From an uncultured Roseibium sp. (lineage in GTDB: Bacteria; Pseudomonadota; Alphaproteobacteria; Rhizobiales; Stappiaceae): a DNA stretch of 64,000 nucleotides. The position numbers and the translations under genes were made by a program. How positions within the stretch are numbered: the first letter of the stretch is position 1; each line of letters begins with the position of its first letter. The DNA lies in the NCBI RefSeq assembly GCF_963669205.1, contig NZ_OY769915.1:6032501-6096500 (forward strand), read 5' to 3'. Shown here piece by piece: positions 62,882-64,000 of this stretch. A model generated the notes under the pieces. The model had not been told where the DNA came from and searched no databases. It was given only the letters and a program-made list of their open reading frames with translations.

Positions 62882-64000
62882 ATGAGCATCGATCTATCTC
62901 AGTTTGCGAAGGAGAATGGGGTCAAGTACTTCATGATCTCCTTCACCGACCTCTTCGGCTACCAGCGTGCCAAGCTGGTTCCCGCTTCCGCCATTGCCGA
63001 CATGCAGGCGGAAGGCGCCGGCTTCGCGGGATTTGCAACCTGGCTGGACATGACACCGGCGAACTCGGATCTGTTCGCGATCCCCGATGCATCCTCGGTC
63101 ATCCAGCTTCCCTGGAAGAAGGACGTCGCCTGGGTCGCTGCGGACTGCGTTATGGACGATGCGGAGGTCGAACAGGCCCCGCGCAATACGCTCAAGCGGT
63201 TGATCGCGAGAGCCGGGGCACAGGGCCTCAGGGTCAAGACCGGCGTCGAGGCGGAATATTTCCTGATCCTTCCCGACGGGTCGGAAATCTCCGATCCGCT
63301 GGATACGGCGGAAAAGCCCTGTTACGACCAGCAGGCCGTCATGCGCAGATACGACGTCATCTCGGAAATCTGCGATTACATGCTCGAACTCGGCTGGGGT
63401 CCCTACCAGAACGATCACGAGGATGCCAACGGTCAGTTCGAGATGAACTGGGAATTCGACGACGCCCTGAAAACGGCCGACAAGCACTCCTTCTTCAAGT
63501 TCATGGTGAAGTCGATCGCCGAAAAGCACGGGCTTCGGGCAACCTTCATGCCCAAGCCGTTCAAGCATCTGACCGGCAATGGCTGCCACTGCCACGTTTC
63601 GGTCTGGAACGAGGCCGGCACGGCGAACGCCTTTGCCGATGACACCATGGAGCTTGGCCTTTCTTCCGACGGGCTGCACTTCCTCGGCGGCATCATGGCC
63701 CACGCGGAAAGCCTCGCCGCGATCACAAATCCGGTGGTGAATTCCTACAAACGGATCAACGCGCCGCGCACCACGTCCGGCGCTACCTGGGCGCCGAACA
63801 CGATCACATGGACAGGCAACAACCGCACCCACATGGTTCGCGTGCCCGGCCCCGGCCGGTTTGAACTGCGCCTGCCGGACGGAGCGGCAAATCCCTACCT
63901 GCTTCAGGCTGTCGTGATCGCGGCCGGTCTCAACGGACTGGAGAACAAGTCGGACCCGGGCCGGCGCCACGACATCGACATGTATGCGGAAGGACACCTG
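62882..64000 (+). CDS. glnT: Type III glutamine synthetase (GlnT / gamma-glutamylmethylamide synthetase-like), partial
   Basis: 373 codons from an ATG, cut by the window edge. The glutamine synthetase catalytic core is present: GVEAEYFL, QFEMNWEFDDAL, NGCHCHVSVWN, NSYKRINAPRTTSGATW and LRLPDGAANPYL. Members next to glxBCD are called GlnT; in methylamine users the homolog GmaS makes gamma-glutamylmethylamide. It shares the operon with glxBCD, so it probably feeds amide nitrogen into the same pathway. Substrate preference cannot be decided here. Confidence 0.92.
   Translation, partial: MSIDLSQFAKENGVKYFMISFTDLFGYQRAKLVPASAIADMQAEGAGFAGFATWLDMTPANSDLFAIPDASSVIQLPWKKDVAWVAADCVMDDAEVEQAPRNTLKRLIARAGAQGLRVKTGVEAEYFLILPDGSEISDPLDTAEKPCYDQQAVMRRYDVISEICDYMLELGWGPYQNDHEDANGQFEMNWEFDDALKTADKHSFFKFMVKSIAEKHGLRATFMPKPFKHLTGNGCHCHVSVWNEAGTANAFADDTMELGLSSDGLHFLGGIMAHAESLAAITNPVVNSYKRINAPRTTSGATWAPNTITWTGNNRTHMVRVPGPGRFELRLPDGAANPYLLQAVVIAAGLNGLENKSDPGRRHDIDMYAEGHL

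Overview
The window looks like a chromosomal piece of a high-GC marine alphaproteobacterium of the Stappiaceae type (Roseibium/Labrenzia/Stappia). This is inferred from the C-P lyase operon with a DUF1045 gene, the fdxA-carD-rpoH gene order, an Irr-type iron box, a SUV3-like helicase and the imelysin/di-heme iron operon. No taxonomic search could be run.

Layout. 1-7811: phosphonate C-P lyase locus, with phnF (cut by the window edge) divergent from phnGHIJKL, a DUF1045 gene, phnM and phnN. 7868-10630: a ChbG/YdjC deacetylase, a 270-bp miniature repeat element, and a translationally coupled pair of truncated hemoglobin and PAS-class III nucleotide cyclase. 10691-19082: AsmA, then an iron-type operon (imelysin, di-heme oxidoreductase, imelysin, DUF1513) with a second kind of miniature element inserted at its last gene junction. 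19392-22860: TerB-like protein, a glutamine amidotransferase, an ArsR-SRPBCC-ClpP operon and a P460-type cytochrome. 23053-26492: pyruvate carboxylase whose biotin domain is out of frame. 27284-36420: SUV3-like helicase, S4 protein, ferredoxin, CarD, sigma-32, M48 protease, nuclease-like protein and tRNA-Arg(CCT). 36561-43249: an unknown acidic protein, an autotransporter and two AraC regulators.

44314-58694 is a catabolic island of about 14 kb. It holds a sugar-type ABC transporter, an enolase-superfamily dehydratase, a mutarotase, a Gfo/Idh/MocA oxidoreductase, two MaoC hydratases, two lactonase-like proteins, an IclR regulator, a solute-binding-protein homolog without a signal peptide and two class III CoA-transferases. 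Two near-identical AT-rich palindromes sit in its two divergent promoter regions and probably define one regulon. 59178-64000: cupin regulator, glxBCD (N-methylglutamate synthase-like) and a type III glutamine synthetase running off the edge; glxB carries two frameshifts.

The most unusual items are: (i) a miniature element that replaced the native start of the DUF1513 gene and supplies a new in-frame ATG from its own terminal repeat; (ii) two different element families that share an internal hairpin; (iii) the hemoglobin-cyclase pair; (iv) the cytosolic solute-binding protein and CoA-transferase pair within a sugar-acid-like cluster. Several single-base indels (pyc, the cupin regulator, glxB twice) may be assembly errors or real decay and need raw reads.
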